DNA of 64,000 nt from Tetmemena sp. SeJ-2015 (taxonomy: Eukaryota; Ciliophora; Spirotrichea; Sporadotrichida; Oxytrichidae). The position numbers and the translations under genes are program-made. The stretch covers positions 108,124 to 172,123 of the forward strand of contig JAJKFJ010022211.1 in assembly GCA_027382625.1 (NCBI GenBank). The letters are read 5' to 3'. The notes beneath the pieces were generated by a model, which saw only the letters and a list, made by a program, of their open reading frames with translations, did not search any database and was not told the DNA's origin. Below are positions 32,965 through 46,900 of this stretch, piece by piece; position 1 is the stretch's first letter, and every line of letters starts with the position of its first letter.

Positions 32965-35900
32965 TCATGAATCTAATTTAATAGTGAGAAGAAAGGCAGG
33001 GTAGGCTTTGTAGTGCTCAAAGATTCTATACAATTTCCTTCTAAAGAGATAGATTGAATCATATTGAATGCCTTTTTCTTCATTTGAGAAGCGAGGTAAT
33101 TTTTCATCAGATATTACTTAGCCACAATTTACATCTAATTAGTTCATTGAATAAATGCAAATATATTTTATCTACTTTACCCACATTTACCAAGGCTACG
33201 AAAAGCTGAAATTCTCCTTCTTTGGTCTGGTGTGCGTAAAATAAGGAATCATTTGGGCAATTACTGAAAAAGGCTCCGTATGGGCGTTTCTTCTGAATAT
33301 CAGGTCTGAAGTCTATTCCTTTTATAAAATTAAATCCATATTCAGAAGAATATACAGTTTTTGGGTCATCATCTTAAGTACCATGATATAGAATTTTTAT
33401 CTTCATCTAAATCAAATTTAAAACTTTATTATAAAATCATTCATATCTTCCTATCCTTGTGTTCATAACAAGATTCTGAATAGTAATATTATATGTGCTA
33501 AGGGAATTAAATTATGTGACTAATGATAATTTATATTCAATTATTATTCCATGACTCTATTACAATTTTAGAGATTATTTTAAAAAATATTGAAATTGAG
33601 AGAAAAATATTTTAATTTAGAATAAAGGCTTTCATTCATTTTGTCCTTAAGAAAATATTTCATTAAAATTTTGTCTATGCACCCTTTTTCAGAATCATAT
33701 AAACTCCTCTTTATTTGTTTATAACATATTTTCAATAATAAATAGCGCGGCCCATAAAAAACGAGGAATGTAAAACAGATTTAAAGAGATATTTGGATTT
33801 AAATATAAAATAAATTATAAATTGAATCTGAAAACTTTTAATGAAAAATAATGAGAAACTTTTCAAAAAGATAGGGATTGAAAATCTTCTAAACTTTGAA
33901 GCTAGAAATCTAAGCCATTTTAGTGTTTGAAACCTTCTTTGCTATATTTCTATTGTCGAAGGTATATTAATTAACTTAATTGTTTAAAATTAAGGAGAAA
34001 AACTTGCTAATCTCTATTTTGAAATTTTTACTGAATTTTTTGTAAATTATATCATATTCAACATCTGACTCCTTCAAATCTACTAGCCAATAAGGCTCAG
34101 TGTAAGATTGCTTAATGGTTTGGTAGAATTCATCAGAGAATTAAAATATACACAAATTAATTTAAAATGTTTTGAGGTATTCATAATACTTAATAGAGTC
34201 AGATTTCTTCCTCTCAAAATGTACAATTATAATTACACATTCTTATTTAAAATAGGTTTAAACAACTTCCTCATTTTTTTCATTTTTAATCTTCAACTCC
34301 AGTTCATTTTGTGACATATTGATGAGAGTAATGATGTTTTAAATTAATCATTTGAGAAAAAACTCTACATTTTTAAAATATTATAAGTATATTTTATAAA
34401 GGTATTCTTTTGACATTAAGTCTAAAATTTCAATTACATATAAAAATATTAAAAGCTGCTATTAAACTCAAAAGGTTTTTCAAAAGCTTTAATTATTTCT
34501 TTTTTTATTTGAATAATGACTAACTAATACCTTCCGAGAGAGCAATCTGTTATCTCTTCTTTACTCTTTTCTATATCTATAAAATCTCCTGAAAGATTTC
34601 CAAAATGTTTCCTGTAAATAATTTGTTGAGGGAATACAGGAATCCTTTCTATGAAATTTTCAAGGAAAAGGTTAAAGTACAAATAGTAATAATAATTGTT
34701 AAAGTCGCCACTGAATTGGCTCTAAATATAAATTAATAATTAATCTAGAGTGAGTCAACTAACTCCTGCTAAAAAATTAAATTAAAGAGTATTAGAAGAA
34801 CTGCTTGAATAAAAAAAAAGATAAATTGTAAAAAGATATTCTATTGACAATCTAAATAAATCTTATTCCTTCATGTGATCAATTATCTAAGTTAATGAAA
34901 TAAAAAAATATTTCATTCAGTTACTTCCTATTTTATTTAATGTTTCAAATAAATAATCTCAGATAGTACTAGTTTTCTAATAAAAAATTGCTAAAATAGT
35001 TTGATTATATGTACTAATGAATGAATGTTGATTATTTAACAAACGAAACTAGATTTATATTTTTTTATTATAAAAAGCATGGCTAGTTTTGAAATTTTGA
35101 TTCTTTCCAACATAATTTATATTAAGATTTAATTATCTCTTGCACTTTATAAAATAGAAGATATTTTTAACTCTTAAGCATAAAACTTGCTTTACATTTA
35201 ACTCTCTTTTAAAAAATTCTTATCTCCAAAAAATTATATTTTATAAATTGATTGATTCTTCTAAATCTCATTATTCTGATAATTTGTTAATTATAGCAAT
35301 ATGAAATACCTTATTTCAAAAGAATTAAAATGGTTATCTTTAATAGGATAAAAAATTAAAATTATGCTAATTTCAGATTAATTTATTGAATCACATCACT
35401 AAAATAATTAAAATGGATTTTAAACTTTAATATATCATATAAAATTAAATATAGCTAAGTTTTTGATTCATTTTTGAGTTACCAAGTTTGTCTATCGCGG
35501 ATTATTTTGGCAGGAGTAGCTGGCAAAAGCAATCTTTTTAAGGATCTTATCTCGTTCATTCATTATAAAAATGACTCTTTTAAAATTATCTTCGTTCCTA
35601 GTTCTGCTCTAGAGATAAAACCAAAAATATAATTTAAACTTGCTTTTCCTTCCCTTCATCTAGAAATCCTCATTCTCAAGTCTCAGAAGTAAATTTATTA
35701 TTCTACATATTACAATTTTTCATTAAAAATGATAATTCATTTATTTATTGTTCAATATTAGAAAGATCTAATTAATTACAAAGTTAAGATGCATTCTTTG
35801 AGGAAAATAACTTCAGTCTGGCCAGAATAATTTGTTTCAATTATAAGATATTCATTAGAAATTAAGATGCAATATTATATTCTTAGTCACCAAAATTTAT

Positions 35901-38900
35901 TTTCTTCAGCATTTTTTAAATCTATGGCGAATTAAATAATAGCAAGATATTAAATTTCGAGAAAATCTTTTTTTCATAAAACTAAATAGAAACTTTAAAG
36001 TAACTTTAGCATTTTTTATTTACATCATTAGATATTTTTATTAAGAAAATTAAAACTTATTATCCAGCTTTGATACGCAAAGAGTAAGGGCTAGATTTTT
36101 TGGTGCCAGAATTTAAAACAGTAGAGTCTCTAAAAAAGACCAGGAGGTCTTGATTATTCTTTTTGTCTCTAAATTTAAGCAATAACGCTCTTGATTTTTT
36201 GTATAGAGTTGGCCTGAAGGGTTTAAAGTTAATCTGTGAAAGCTCACTTCTTTGTTAAGTAAATTTTTGGTAATTATCTAATTTGCATGTGATATTTTTT
36301 ATGACCCTGAGTGTTTTAATATCTATAATACTTAATTTTTAAAGACTAATTATCATTAATCTATAATTTATGGTAAGTAAATTTTCTTAACAATTTTGAA
36401 TGAGATGATAAATTAATTTTCTTTAATTTTGCTATATAGCAATATAGTTTTATAACTTTAAAGTATAGGATTATCCTCAAAATCTTGATAATACTTGTAG
36501 GCTTCTTCGATCTTCAACTATGCGGCCTCTGGATTTGTAAATAGAGTAGGAAATTTAATTAAAATCGGAGATTGATTAAAATAATAAATCGGGGTCTGCA
36601 ACATGGTGTCAGTTGAAATCACAGATTCACCGCCTGATCTCAGCTTGATCTATAGCTTATCAAAAAAATTATTATAAGCTTCTTGAATAATCATCGACTC
36701 AGCACCTCTCAGCAGCAAGATAAGATGCGCGTAATCTTTAAATATTTTAATAACTAACTTAAAACACCTAGTGTCGGTTTTAACTCCTTACTGAGCTCTC
36801 CCATACAAAAGTTGTAAGGATATAAAATTCTTTAGAATTCCTTGCTGAATCGAATGGTGTAATGTTTATTTAAATTTGAGACACTTTAACTGCAGCTGAT
36901 ATATTCCATTTTAATTAAATATATAAATTAATTTAATTTTCCATTAAATTCTCAGCTATAATATGAAAATATCTTTTTGGAATGATATTATACGTTCAGC
37001 CCCGATTTTTCAGAAAGTTTTTAGTTTTTCTCTGTTATCCTGGACGAATGAGGAGGAATCTCTTTACATCTGTGCTAAAATTTTGCACTAAAAGCACTCT
37101 TTGTCGGCTATGTTTTGCTAAAAAAATAAATAAAAAAGGTTACTGTGCTTATTTATTAATTTTTGCAATTACAGGGAGCTTCTTAATCAATTATAGATGG
37201 ATTTTAAGCTAATTCTCTATAGTTCAGTAAAGACTAAAAAAAGTGGCTACTTAAAGAAAACCTGACCTTCTAGCCAAAAGAGAAAATCAGGGCTGAACTG
37301 AAAATACTGTGAACTTTAAATAAAACTTTGCTACATATTTCTATGAATCTGCCCTCTTTTACAATAACTCTCTCAGCATAATCAAAACTAAAGCTCTAAC
37401 CTTCTTTATAGATGAGAATTTATTCAATAAGTTTTCAGGAATAAAAATATTGTTGAGAATTAAATAAAAAAATAATTAAATTAGATATTAAATTTAAATG
37501 GAATAATGAGTGGCAGTTGAAGTGTGTCCAATTTAAATAATTATTAGGCCATTCGATTCAGCATTAAATTCTAATAATTTTTTATCCTTGTAATTTTGTA
37601 GGGAGCACTCAGTCATGAGTTATAAGCGAGACAACTTCATATGAAGATGATGAAGCAAGCGTGAGTCATATCTAACTACTGAGAGGTACAAGGAAGATGA
37701 TTAAAGAAGAAGCTCATATTAATTTTTGATTCTCTATCGAGAAAGCTGAGATTAGGGGTATCTACGATTTCAACTGACACCATTTTGCAACTCTCCATTT
37801 ATTATTTTAACCAATCATCGATTTTAATTTAATTTCTAACTTTAATGAAATAGGATAAAGAAAATGTTGAGGAAGTTTCTTATTTTCGGCTACTAAAATT
37901 AATACTACAGATATCTTTATATCCTAGATGGATTTTAATATGCGCTCATATTATTTTTTACTAGGACCTTCTATAAATAGAAAAGCGGTGTTAGAATGGA
38001 ATAACTTATTACCGAGGTCCCTTGCTCAAGTATTTAAACCTAAAATTATCATTTTATCTTTTACTTTATAAATAAATCTTTATTTAATTTGTAATTTCTT
38101 ATACAATTTTTAAATTTCAGATCTTCACTTTTTCATTGTTTAAGGGTATTTATCAGATAATTAAAAGACAAACTTATATTATTTTTGTGAGCTTACCAAT
38201 CAATATGATTTTCTACAATTAGGCAGTAAATTTAACATCCATGATGTTACACTCTTTGTAATGTTAAATTATCAAGCTTAAATTTAATTAAATTCTAACT
38301 ATAATAAAAATTATATAAAAAATTTTCTGAAAGATATACTCTGTCGCAGTTATGGCATGTCTTCATAGATTGAGGTATAGTTATCACAAAGTCTTTACCT
38401 TCATGCTTTATTTCTCTCTTCTTGAATTTCAGTTTCTTGTAATGGATTTTCTTTTTGGTACAATTCGATTCTTTCAGGATTATTCTAGCTTTAAATGAAA
38501 TCTTGATAGAATTGATCATTTTCGTAAACCCAGACAGGTTTCAGATCCCTTTGCTTATTTCTTAAGTACTCTTGATAAACCCTTGCTTAAATTTAAGAGT
38601 CAAAGTGGATGGATTTAAGATTTGGAGCCTTCACTTTCAGAATAGAAACTGGGAGAGATTTTATTAATTTCAAATCCTAAATTGCGCCATCTAAATCCTC
38701 AACTTTGTCCAGATTAATAATTAGACATTTAAATTCAATGATAAATTCACATTTTATTAAAGTTTTATCAATTATTATCCTCAATTTATTGATAATGAAA
38801 TATGGGGAAATCGGTTTAATTAATCTAATTGATAATATTTTATTAAAATTTTACAATTATATAATAAATTATTAGATCAATTTGAAGGCTCTTATCCTGA

Positions 38901-39034
38901 ATAAATTGGTAGAATATTTGTAGTGTGTTTGTTACCTTCCCAATATCTTCATTTTGCAATTTGATGAAGCTTTCAAGACTACTCATATTTTCCTCACAAG
39001 ATTCAAATATTTCATATTTAAAAATATATTGCAA
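32965..39034 (-). CDS. PARP-domain gene, copy D (paralogue of H)
   Basis: Minus-strand islands in order. MSSLESFIKLQNEDIGKVTN follows an ATG at 39,034; DLDGAIQDLKLIKSLPVS and KPVWVYENDQFYQDFIQSQ lie at about 38,770-38,400. LLLRGAESMIIQEAYNNFFD, ISTDTMLQTPIYYFNQSP and KIEEAYKYYQDFEDNPIL lie at about 36,740-36,470. INFKPFRPTLYKKSRALLLK is near 36,220, MNEIRSLKRLLLPATPAK near 35,560, and ISSFKVQKIFNPYLFEK near 33,900, where the PARP fold starts. The end is GIDFRPDIQKKRPYGAFFSN, DSLFYAHQTKEGEFQLFVAL, YDSIYLFRRKLYRIFEHYK and TGA 32,967-32,965. In this copy the PARP active-site Tyr position is Phe (GAFFSN), and Leu occupies the catalytic Glu position, so ADP-ribosyl transfer is doubtful. Downstream frame shift near 38,400 may mark an IES. 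Domain order matches A, C and E. Confidence 0.65.
36551..36737 (-). repeat. Left arm of imperfect coding inverted repeat in copy D
   Basis: About 190 bp whose reverse complement resembles 37,655-37,837, with an identical 18-bp core (36,603-36,620 versus 37,766-37,783). Both arms encode related peptides: ISTDTMLQTPIYYFNQSP on the minus strand here, ISTDTILQLSIYYFNQSS on the plus strand there. Confidence 0.8.
36994..37298. mobile_element. 305-bp MITE-like element with terminal inverted repeats
   Basis: GTTCAGCCCCGATTTT at 36,994-37,009 is repeated inverted with one mismatch at 37,283-37,298 (AAAATCAGGGCTGAAC). The interior has no transposase. No clear target duplication is visible. Copy H has a similar left junction at the window's end (about 63,970-64,000), so the insertion may predate the D/H duplication. 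Confidence 0.6.
37655..37837 (+). repeat. Right arm of imperfect coding inverted repeat in copy D
   Basis: Plus-strand paralogue of the minus-strand island at 36,551-36,737. It keeps a coding-like frame (KLRLGVSTISTDTILQLS) opposite to every other PARP-family island in the array. Confidence 0.75.
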
Positions 39035-39039
39035 TCCGA

Positions 39040-40920
39040 ATATAGTTTCAGAAAACTGAAAGGAAGATTATTTTATTAAATGAGAGACCGAATTTTTTCT
39101 GCTTAAATTAGTTTAATTTTAAGTGATATTTTTATGAGCATTATGAAAGTTTTATTAGCTTCCAAAAAATTAAAATTCTCATGAGAATTCATTTTTAAAA
39201 AGTAAAGATGAGAAAGGTAAAATAAAATGAAGATTGTATTTCATTAATTTAATAAAAGTAAATTACTACATAAAATATTAAACAATTTTCTGGGATTTAT
39301 ATTATATTTTAAAAATAATCATTAATTTAAATTAGATTTAATTATTTTTAAAATTTTATTTAAAGAGGAAATGTAATCCATCAGAATGTTCTCTAATTTT
39401 CTATTGAGATGCATTCATTTTAAGAATCTTAAGAATTAAAGTCATCTTCCACACCAGGCTTTAAAATTATTAAAAATAAGTTGTTTTTCATCATTTTATT
39501 AAATAGTCTATCTTTCATTTATAAAAATTTATAAAAGATTATAAAAAATTATTTTAAATAATTCAAGTTTTAAATTAAAGTTAAATCTTTAGAATTCATA
39601 TACTCTGTAACTCTCTATAAAAAACGAAAATATTATTTCCTGATAAAAGAAAATAATATTTTTTTTAAATATAAAATTAAGCTTGAAAGTAGATTTATCT
39701 CCATCACTAGAATGTTGCTATAAACTGCTTTCAAACGAACTCTCCTACTTTTTTAATTCTACGTAGAGCATTTCTTTAACAAGTTAGCTGACGAAGGAAT
39801 CTGCATACTCTTTTATTTTCTCTTCTATTGAAGTCAGAAGGCTAATTTATAAAGAATTGGAATTAAATTAAACAGCAATAGTTAAACTATTTAAAGAAAA
39901 TTTTTTATTATGAGCTTTCCATAGTAAAGGCAGAATTACTTTATTTTTTAAATAAACAGTGTAAATCCAATTACTTAATCTTCTCTATGAGAGGACTTTA
40001 ATATTTAAATTGAAAGTGTATTTAAAGTTTTGAAATTGAAGAAATTTCTAATCTTTCTTAAAAACAAATTTTAAAAATTTATAAAACCTTTTCATTTTTT
40101 AATTAACTTACTATTTATTTAAATAAATTTTAGTATAAAATAATAGCACCTAGTTAAAAGTCTAAATTATTTAAGCAAATAATTTTTAGGAAGTAAAGCA
40201 TTTTTTTTATTTTATTAAATTATAACTTTTTAAATGTTTTAGTGTTTTTATATGCTATTTATAATACTTCTTTCCTGCAAAATAAAATATGTTAATTTTA
40301 TAATTTGGCTGCTTGGTTCCATTGATATTAATTACCGCAATAGATTATATTTGAATTTATACATCAGAAATCACAATTTATCTAAAGATAAGAACAAATA
40401 TTTAGATTTTAAAAACAGAATTATAATCAAATTAAAATTAAAAAAATGAGCAAATCAATTCAAATTAAAGCTGCTTTAAATTAAATTTAGAAGTGTAGAT
40501 ATAAAATGCAAAGTTAATAAAAATCATGCAATCATTAAAGTAAGATATCATGAAAATGATAAGAGTTAAAAATGTAATTAAATCAAGTTCATAATTTAGA
40601 GGATTTTTAAAATGCCTTCTAAAAAGAATGATAAATATTATTTGAGCATATTTATAGGATATTTAATAAAATTGTATTTTAATTAAAATGAGGAGCCATT
40701 TATCACAATTTTTAAATAAAGAATCAGTGAAATTTCAGAGTAATATTTCATTTTAATAATTTATGATTAGCGTAGCTCTGTTTGGGCTAAAATTCATTTA
40801 TCAAACATCAATAAACTTTCCAAAAGCTTAACTTAGATTTATTGAAAACCCATTTTAAATTGAATGCAGAATTATTTGCTAGTGAGCTCATATTTCTAAG
40901 GCATAAGTTAAGTGATAATT
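39040..40920. other. AT-rich spacer between copies D and E
   Basis: No gene recognised. Its right half (from about 40,480) matches 20,830-21,060 between copies B and C. Small ATG frames here are AT-rich with no conserved partner. Confidence 0.45.
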
Positions 40921-40929
40921 ATATAAAAA

Positions 40930-43900
40930 AAAGTTATCAAGTAACCAGGGTAGGCTCTGTAGTGATCATAGATAACAAAGAATTCCTACTGTAGACATTC
41001 TACTGAGTCATGAAATCCTTTTCCGTCCTTTCTCTCAGGTGGTTTATTCATCTATTTCCTCTAAGTCATTTAAAATTAAAAAAAAATATTGCCTCATAGA
41101 TGAATATATCTTTAATAAATTTGAGCAGCATCTCCTGTGGCGACTAACGCCAGAAATAGTTAGAAATATTTTTGTTTTTGATGAGCGTAATTATGAGAGT
41201 ATTTTGATTATTTTGCGAAATAAGCTCCGTTTCCATAGTAGCAATTGTCATTAGATTGCCTGAAGTCAAATCTAACTAAATATTTTAAAATCCATATTCA
41301 GACTCAATAATTTTCTAGGGTTCAACTGCTCTAGTTCCGTGGAAGAGGAACCTAAGATTTAATTGCAAAAATTAAATTTAATTAATAAATCTCTGAGATT
41401 GGAATGATAGGTTTGATCTTTAGAGTTGTTGATAGTTCTCATGAGCACATCTTGGAATTTAAACTTTATTCATAAATTCTTTACTATAATTTGTGAAAGA
41501 GATGCTGATTGATTATTTTCTCAACTTTGAACTCTAAGAGTCTTGGGATAAGGTACTAATCATTGACTTTAATTTTAAAAGGTATATAAAGAATATTATT
41601 CCAAATATATTTGTATGCAATGATAAAAGACTGCTCACTTTCTTTAAATGATATAACCTTTCGATTGTATAATTGAATTATATTTAATATAGATTGATTT
41701 TTATAATTAAAATATATAAATACCTCTTAAAATTAAACATCTGAAATGCATCAGTTATTTCACTTATTTATGGTTGAACTCTTTTACATGTTTCAACTAT
41801 TAAATTTATCTTTCTTTTCTTTCTTTATGCTTGCTAAAAATAGATAGATTAGACTTATACATATGATAAATTTTGCATTTCTAATTCTTCAATTAAAGAA
41901 TTAACCAAATTATTGTTATTTAATTATAATATTTTCAGAATTAATTTATATTAAATAAATTGGATGACGATAATCTAAAAATTCTTCTAAAACAAAGATT
42001 TACAAAACAGTATTCTACTTGATCAGAACTTATGGAGAGTGTATAGGTTTAAATATAAATAAATGATTAGAATAGGGCTTTGGTATTTTGAGACTTGTAT
42101 AATCAAAATGATCAGTGAAAGTTAAAAATTATCTTATTAATTTTGGCTTCTAATTTATCTTTTTAAAACTCTTTAAAATAAAAATTCATCTATGATATAT
42201 TTTAATAAAATCTATAAAAGTTTTATCCCATCTTAAATTTGATTTTTCAGACTATTTTAAGTAGATTTAGCGAAATTTTATTTTAGGAATAAAAGATAAA
42301 AAAAGAAATTGTAAAATATATATAAATTGATTATTTAAAGTTGAGAGATAACCAAGGCTTTTTCTTATAGTAAATGCCCCACACACCACCCTGAATTTCT
42401 AAGAACTGTCCTCCAAATTTATAAATAATAAACATTAAGAAACTACTTTTTAATAAATTTGATAATTTGATTATAGTCTATGATGCTCTAAAAAAAGAAG
42501 TAAAATGTTACACATAGTTTTAAAACTGCAGCTTCTTTTCAATCTTTTCTGTAATCTAAAAGAATTTTATATTTTAAAATATACAAAAGAATTCTAATTA
42601 AGGAGATTCATGTTAAATACTTTGTTGGAAATATTATTTAAGTATTTTATATGCTTTTAGAAATTCCATATTTAAATTGAAGGCTGAAAATACTTAATTT
42701 TTCTCTGGGTTTATAATTTGTAAATTTATGAAAGTTAAAATTCTTATGGCTCTATTTTTTTATTTATGAACAATACTCTAATAAAATTTTAAGATAATCA
42801 TATAAATTCTTATTTTTGTGAAACTATAAATGCTTTATTTAAAAGATAAGGAGGACAGAATTTTAAATTAATCTAATAAAATTTTGAATTAACTTCTTCA
42901 CCATTAAATTAGAAAGTTAAAATTCAGGACGCACACGACCGGCACTAGGCACCGGTCGCCCTTTCCCTGAAGGCTTTCTGGTTTGGTAATCCATTGGCTG
43001 GTGGGTGAGTGCTTAAAAGAGGCAAGGGATAATGGCAGCCGAAGCCCTGGGGAAGGTGGTTGAGCTGCTCACTGGAGAGATAATCAAAGGTGAGTGGTTC
43101 CCACTCACCCTCCTAATCCTTGTAGGCGTGGAGGGACGAGATCTATGGGCAAACACTCAGTCATGCAGCTGGACAGCGAAGCCAGACGCTACGGAGCAGC
43201 GACTTGCTCCGGTCCGAAGCTACCGGATTTTTTTTCTCCTTTTAGGTTTTTTTGGATGGTGAAGCCGGGGGCTTTGCTGAGAATGTGAGGTGGTGCCACG
43301 TGTTTAATATCCCTATTCGGCTGGTAGGTTTGTGTGCGTCAGATAAGTGCGTCACAGCAATATCATTGACGTCACGGCCTATCTTATTTAAGCCGGGAGC
43401 CCTTTAATTCCCTTAATTATTATTATTAACTTCTTCACCACTTTACTTATTTAATAATTATTGAGGAAATATATTTTTATTCAGTTAGATATTATTTTCT
43501 AAAAATATAATTATATAAATTTGTGAGCACCATCACATATATTCTTTAGAGAGAATCGTCTCTCTCTATTTTAAAAGTCTTTCTCTCATTGAGAAGAATT
43601 GATATGGTATCCTCAGGCTGAGATTATTGCTCTTAATTACTTTCCTGGGCTTGGAGAAAATAATAATGATATTACTAATTATAATTACAAAATTGTATTA
43701 AAATCCATCATTATTATTCAAATTTAAAGTATTAATTCAAATAAATATCTTAATTTATCATCATTTGCGTATAATATGATTTATAAATCAATAATAAAAT
43801 ACAAATATTTGAAATCTCTGAGATTTAAAATTCTCCTTTTCTTATAAAAATTAAATTATTTCTAATAGTTAATTATTTATAACTAACTCACAACATATTA

Positions 43901-46900
43901 ACATTTTAATATAGTTTAATAATAACTAATATGTTGGAGCTTCTGATCTTTAAATCTTTAATACAATTCAGAATACTTCTTTTAAAGGCTCTCTTAGTTC
44001 TCATTAATGTTTAAGTATTTCTTGACATAATTAAAATTCGGAGGAGGTAGCATGATTAAGCCACTACTCTAAAATTCAATAAATAATAAAAAAGATCATG
44101 TCATTAAAAAATTCTATTTTTATAAAAATTACCCATTTAAGTTTCCAAAGCCAAAATCACCTCATTTATTAAATTCTAATTTTCTCTATAATTTTTGAGA
44201 AAGTTTTATCATATTTGGGGTGTGCTCTTCAGTCCTCTCCCGTAAGCTTCTATAGTTAAGAAAAAAATTTTACTATATAAATAATTTATGAATAGAAATA
44301 TCTTATTAAAATTCTTTAATACAAATAATTATTTTCCAAAAGTAAGTTTTTATTCACAGTTTATCCTAAATACAATTTAATCTATTTTATTTTTTGAATA
44401 GTCAATTTACAAGATATTTAATTAAATGAATTTATTAAATATTATTCCTATGATTTTAAATAGAACTCATCTCTAAAGAAGAATAAAGCTAAAGTAATTG
44501 AAGGATTTAAAGATATAGAAATCTTCAGTTCTCAATTCTGGTTTTAATTTTTCCATCTCGCTTTCTATTTTTTAGATTTGATATTTATTAAAATTGTTTT
44601 GTATATTATCTTGAGCTACTCTTGAAGGAAATAAATATTTATAAATATAATAAATTATTAAATGATATTTTAAATACAAGGAGCATTTTATACTCATTTT
44701 ATTTGTTTTTTTTTGCTAATTCTATAAGTAAAGATAAATAGTTTATTAAAAACCTCTATTTATTTTATTGAACTCTTTTTTTAAATAAAATTTAATAAAA
44801 TTGTGAAATCTGTTATTTTGAATCCTTCCATTTCCTCATAGTCCCACACCCAATTATAACTATTAGTTTTGGCTAGAACAGCTGGCTCTACAGGGAAAAT
44901 TAATCGTTTTAATACCCTCTTTGAGTTCTAGGCTGGATATTCCAGAAAGTATTTTACTCAAATTAAATTTATATAATAAATTTAGAGAATTTATATTAAG
45001 CTAATGAAAATGTTTTTAGTATTTTATTGGGTAAATATAAACTTGCTGGGTATAAAGTCTTTCCGGTAGAGTGTTTAGATAGTCCTTTGGACATGTTTAA
45101 GCGTTAAATTTTTGCCTTACTTGAATTTAATAAATATCAAAAGAATATCTGATTCATAAATAAGTGGCAATCATATTAAGATATGAATATCATAATTGCA
45201 AAAAATTTTTCTCCTCTAATTAATTTTCTCAAATATAAGTTGATATTTTATTTATATTGGGAAATTTATTTTTGAAAAATTCTAACTTTAAATCGTGTAA
45301 GTTTCTATATACTATACCAAAAATTAAAATCAGAGAGCCATATCATAAATTTTAAACTGGAGCATCATTTTATTTTCTCTAATTATTTTTATCTTAAAGG
45401 GTATGGAATAGCGTACAATTTAAACAATTAAAAGGTAAAAAAAAAGTTTTCAAAGACCGAATAGGATTTAATACACATAAAAAGTTTAAATTCTGAATAA
45501 AATACAGTCCTATTCCTCGGTGTTCGTTCTTGTAGCTGCTCTATCCCCTAACACTCTTTGAAGAGCCTGATTAATATAGGCGAGCCTTCTGGGATCGAAC
45601 AGCTTGAGTGGAAGTGGACCTCCTTCTCGCTTCATTGCGATTATCAGCGTTCAGATCCATCTATGGAGTTGAATTTGGTGTGAGCCATATCCTGCGTAAG
45701 TGATTTCAGAATGTTTATTTTTCAAATTATGTTAGTCTTTACGTGGTTGAAACCCGATCTTTGTTACTGATTCAAAAGCAGTAGCTTCAAATGAAAATAA
45801 GAAAGCTAAATTTATGTGCTAATAATATTAATGAGATTTTATTTTCAAGATCTTCGATCAAAATTTCCTCATAAATGCATTTTGCTAATTATAAAAAGTA
45901 TTTTCCTCCTAACTTCTAATCGAATTTGATTTTGTAAATTTGTTCCTGAATATCTATTGTCAAATAAATAAATTTATCACTTCTTAATTAGATTCAGGGT
46001 TATCAGAGAATTTCATAAAACTATCTTCTATCAAATTTTAATAGTGAAGAGGCTTAATTTAAATTTAATTATTTATATTAAGCAATTAAAATGATTAGAA
46101 GACGACTCCTTAAATAAATACTCATTTTTTTATTCTTGCTACAATTGAACTATTAGCATTCCTTAGAGGAGTCTTAGTATTAATAAAACCACTTTAAAAA
46201 TGGACAATATGCTTAATTGTTATTTCCTCCTTTATAAGAAATACCTCGGCCACCTGTTATTTCTGCTTGCAAATTAAGGAGGAACCCTTTGGGCATAAAA
46301 AACACGATCATAATAGATGCAACAGTTCCCAATAAGCACGTGTCAGCCCATGACGTCAGTTAATCAGTCATGACGCACAGTTCTCTTTAGAGATGAGAGA
46401 GAATCCCCTATGGTATTTAAATCTGACTATCCCCGTCAACTCTCACTCTTAGTACACCTCAATCTGTCGTTACGGGTCCTTTATTTTAACTATATAATTT
46501 TATATGCAAATTAAATCTTTAAAAAAGGGAAATGGAATATGATAACGGCAATTTACTGTATAAGTTGAGTTTATAACTCGCAATAGAAAATTAGGGTGAT
46601 ACTATATTCATAATCACATTTTATTCAAAATACTTTCAAATATCATGAGAAGATTTAAACATATTTTCCTAAAATGAAATAAAATACTTTATTTGAATTC
46701 AAGTTTTAACAAAATATACCCTATAAATATTTAGTTAAGGCAGCATACTAAAGTGGCCAATGTTTAAAAATAAATTTCCATTCTGCGAGACTTTGAAAAC
46801 TTTATCTCCAATATATTTAGCCTTTCCATTCTTGTAGTAAGTAGTCTGATCCTCTTTAAAAGCAGGTTAATAGATAAAACTTATATCTTCAACCTCTTTG

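Noticed and set aside
38295..38519. Minus ATG frame of 74 residues as an independent gene
   Set aside because: It overlaps the copy D island in another frame (WVYENDQFYQDF). Its distal part may be the continuation of copy D after an IES, not a separate gene.
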